From Fibrobacterota bacterium (GTDB lineage: Bacteria; Fibrobacterota; Chitinivibrionia; Chitinivibrionales; Chitinispirillaceae), in NCBI GenBank assembly GCA_023412475.1, contig JAEYNR010000097.1, forward strand, positions 53,876 through 117,875: DNA of 64,000 nt, read 5' to 3'. Under the pieces are notes generated by a model. That model ran no database searches. It was not told the DNA's origin and saw only the letters and a program-made list of their open reading frames with translations. The position numbers and the translations under genes were made by a program. Within the stretch, counting starts at the first letter, position 1, and each line of letters begins with the position of its first letter. Below, one piece after another: positions 62,368-64,000 of the stretch.

Positions 62368-63132
62368 ATGTTTAAAGAGATATTGGCAAGACTGCAACAG
62401 AAACACAGGACCATTAAGTTTCCCGATGCGCCACCTCCTGCAATGCCGGAGCGGTTCAGGGGGAGACCGTGTATCGATAGTGCAAGGTGCGATCTGTGCA
62501 AAAAATGTGTTCAGATATGTCCCACCGATGCCATCGAAATAAGTGAGAATGTTACAATAGACCTTGGGAAATGTCTTTTTTGTACCGATTGTGCAGACAC
62601 ATGCCCTCAACATGCCATAAACTTCTCTGGCGATTACCGATTATCTTTCACCAATCGCCAGAACCTCACAGTATCTTTTGATCAGAAGGAACTGCTTTTG
62701 GCAACTGCGCTTCAAGGCAGTATCAAAAAGCTTTTGGGACGTTCACTGAAACTGCGTCAGGTAAGTGCTGGCGGATGTAATTCCTGTGAAGCGGATGTAA
62801 ATGTTTTGAATACTGTGGGATGGGACCTGGGACGTTTCGGAATACAGATTGTCGCATCTCCTCGTCATGCAGATGGAATGCTGGTAACCGGACCGGTAAC
62901 TCAAAACATGAAACTGGCATTACAGAAAACCTACCAGGCTATTCCTGATCCAAAAATTGTAATTGCTGTTGGGACCTGTGCTATTTCGGGCGGTATTTTC
63001 GGCGGACACCAGGAGTGTTGTGATGGTGTTTCAGATATTGTTCCTGTTGACCTTTTTGTTCCCGGCTGCCCCCCTCATCCTTTGACGATTCTGGATGGGT
63101 TGCTAAGGTTATTGGGAAAGATAAATTCCTGA
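62368..63132 (+). CDS. Fused 2x[4Fe-4S] ferredoxin and NuoB/HyfI-like subunit
   Basis: 254 aa. The N-terminal ~85 residues carry two ferredoxin motifs, CDLCKKCVQICP (41-52) and CLFCTDCADTCP (69-80), as in NuoI/HyfH. The C-terminal ~125 residues are NuoB/HyfI-like with the four cluster-N2 cysteines: GGCNSCE (C137, C140), GTCAISGG (C204) and PGCPPHP (C233). Normally these are two genes. Three clusters could form a wire through a single polypeptide to the HyfG-like subunit. Starts 42 bases after hyfG, apparently the last gene of the operon. Confidence 0.92.
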   Translation: MFKEILARLQQKHRTIKFPDAPPPAMPERFRGRPCIDSARCDLCKKCVQICPTDAIEISENVTIDLGKCLFCTDCADTCPQHAINFSGDYRLSFTNRQNLTVSFDQKELLLATALQGSIKKLLGRSLKLRQVSAGGCNSCEADVNVLNTVGWDLGRFGIQIVASPRHADGMLVTGPVTQNMKLALQKTYQAIPDPKIVIAVGTCAISGGIFGGHQECCDGVSDIVPVDLFVPGCPPHPLTILDGLLRLLGKINS

Positions 63133-63273
63133 GCCATGAAATATTTTGATTCTGGTGTGGTATTCAACTCACACTTTCATTAGAATGCTGCCTTTTTTCC
63201 ACCACAAGAGGTCCCTTACAAACTGTAATCAATATGTGTCCAACTCAATTTGTCCATTTAGACGTTGGATGAT

Positions 63274-63349
63274 GAAATCCCCCGCTGGGATCCCCGGAGG
63301 TGATTTTTTAAATTCTTAAGCTGCTAACTCTGGGGCATTTTGGGATTTC
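63274..63349. repeat. Nested palindrome (REP-like), 76 bp
   Basis: Outer arms GAAATCCC (63274-63281) / GGGATTTC (63342-63349). Inner arms CCCCGGAG (63292-63299) / CTCTGGGG (63327-63334). Shares AAATCCCCCGCTGG with 16457-16471. It lies 400 bases upstream of the RAYT gene, in the 63133-63731 gap where no other gene is seen. Confidence 0.7.
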
Positions 63350-63617
63350 AATGTTTGGTGATATTCTTGTTTCACGAGGTGAGAAGCTGATTATTGTTTA
63401 GGGAATTTTTCCGAATTACCCTATATCAAAAACTCAGAAAATTCGCTCTTGAAATTGGTCTGTTCCAAAGAAATGCACCAGTTTTCAAATCATAACACAG
63501 CACTCTTTCCATCTCTTGCTTACATTGATGTATACTAACTTCAGAATCATTTTTCAGGGCAGTGCCTGGGCGCTGTAAATGAGTCTTTTGACCGGTTCTG
63601 CTTTCCGGTTCCTATCA

Positions 63618-63661
63618 CCCCGGAGATGAGTTTGTGATCAGTAAACCCTTCATCTCTGGGG
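63618..63661. repeat. Palindrome (REP-like), 44 bp
   Basis: CCCCGGAGATGA (63618-63629) / TCATCTCTGGGG (63650-63661), 12-bp stem with one G-T or mismatch, 20-base loop. Third member of the CCCCRGAG/CTCTGGGG family; 70 bases before the RAYT start. Confidence 0.75.
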
Positions 63662-63731
63662 AACTCCTTGGAATAAAAATTGCAGCTTTATCCCCTGCAA
63701 TTCCACATACCCAATAAAGGAGAATCCACCC

Positions 63732-64000
63732 ATGTGCACAAAACCCAGAATCGTCGCCCCTGGCGTTATCTATAAGGTCTCATCCATTGGTGTTCATGAG
63801 CTTCAAATGTTTAATAATGATGAAATTAAAACCTTCTTTCTTGAGCAGTTAGCAAGAACTATAAAGAAATACGGTTTCATCTGTCATGCATTCTCCATCT
63901 CCTTAAACCAGTACCATCTGGTTCTTCAGTCCGGTGAGCAGTCTATCTCCCTTGCTATGCAGCAGTTTAATTCCATTATTGCGAAAAAGGCAAATAAAAT
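63732..64000 (+). CDS. RAYT / Y1 (IS200-like) transposase, partial, altered HUH motif
   Basis: 89 codons are visible before the window edge; AAAGGAG precedes the ATG. Reads MCTKPRIVAPGVIYKVSSIG, then FNNDEIKTFFLEQLART, KKYGFICHAFSISLNQYHLV and SLAMQQFNSIIAKKAN. This is the N-terminal half of REP-associated tyrosine transposases. The metal-binding HUH motif normally found as MPNHVHLL is here LNQYHLVL: Gln at 60 (CAG, 63909-63911) replaces the first His. The catalytic Tyr lies beyond the window. Two palindromic repeats lie just upstream, as expected for this family. Confidence 0.8.
   Translation, partial: MCTKPRIVAPGVIYKVSSIGVHELQMFNNDEIKTFFLEQLARTIKKYGFICHAFSISLNQYHLVLQSGEQSISLAMQQFNSIIAKKANK

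Overview
The window is bacterial chromosome from a Gram-negative organism. It carries a Kdo transferase, an OmpA-type peptidoglycan anchor, several outer-membrane barrels and lipoproteins. The short (282 aa) RpoD-type sigma factor, a bacterial group II geranylgeranylglyceryl-phosphate synthase and the large secreted proteins with cellulose-binding-like, PKD and beta-helix modules fit the FCB superphylum. Fibrobacterota of the Chitinispirillia/Chitinivibrionia kind is my best guess; this is inference, not proof. No tRNA, rRNA or CRISPR array was recognised.

Layout. 1-7.1 kb: 3' part of a malic enzyme gene, a dispersed repeat, a 1005-aa secreted modular protein, an outer-membrane protein and a DUF3047 protein. 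7.3-14.3 kb: recA, alaS, the archaeal-type lipid synthase gene overlapping alaS, and an OmpA/thrombospondin-type-3 protein. 14.3-17.1 kb: a graveyard of mobile DNA (group II intron 5' fragment, broken IS256- and IS66-family transposases, palindromes, an AT-rich repeat cluster). 17.4-24.8 kb: an unknown helical protein, a second CBM3-like/beta-helix secreted protein, a lipoprotein with an HExxH motif and an unknown secreted protein. 24.8-30.3 kb: an Rhs polymorphic-toxin island with one intact toxin/immunity pair followed by a train of displaced C-terminal cassettes.

30.4-32.8 kb: ilvB-ilvN preceded by two complete transcription attenuators in tandem, each with its own Val-rich leader peptide, antiterminator and terminator. 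32.9-46.7 kb: mostly minus-strand housekeeping genes (PAS/kinase-like protein, primary-type sigma factor, rpmB on the plus strand, pheA, NlpC/P60 lipoprotein, gatA, DUF4321, htrA, truA, holA, waaA, a GGDEF response regulator), many joined by 4-base ATGA overlaps. 47.1-52.8 kb: plus-strand envelope genes and a DUF4912/GH57 glucan-branching pair. 52.9-55.5 kb: a cation/proton antiporter with a PTS EIIA tail, a dispersed repeat and a macro-domain protein.

55.8-63.1 kb: a six-gene membrane complex resembling hydrogenase-4 (HyfB, C, E, F, G and a fused ferredoxin-HyfI subunit). Its large subunit lacks the cysteines that hold NiFe, so it looks like an energy-converting hydrogenase-related (Ehr) complex and not a hydrogenase. 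63.1-64.0 kb: palindromic repeats and the start of a REP-associated (RAYT/Y1) transposase whose HUH motif is altered to QYH.

Main points of interest: the tandem ilv attenuators, the Rhs cassette graveyard, the NiFe-less Hyf-like complex, the altered RAYT with its palindromes, and a dispersed hairpin-containing repeat.
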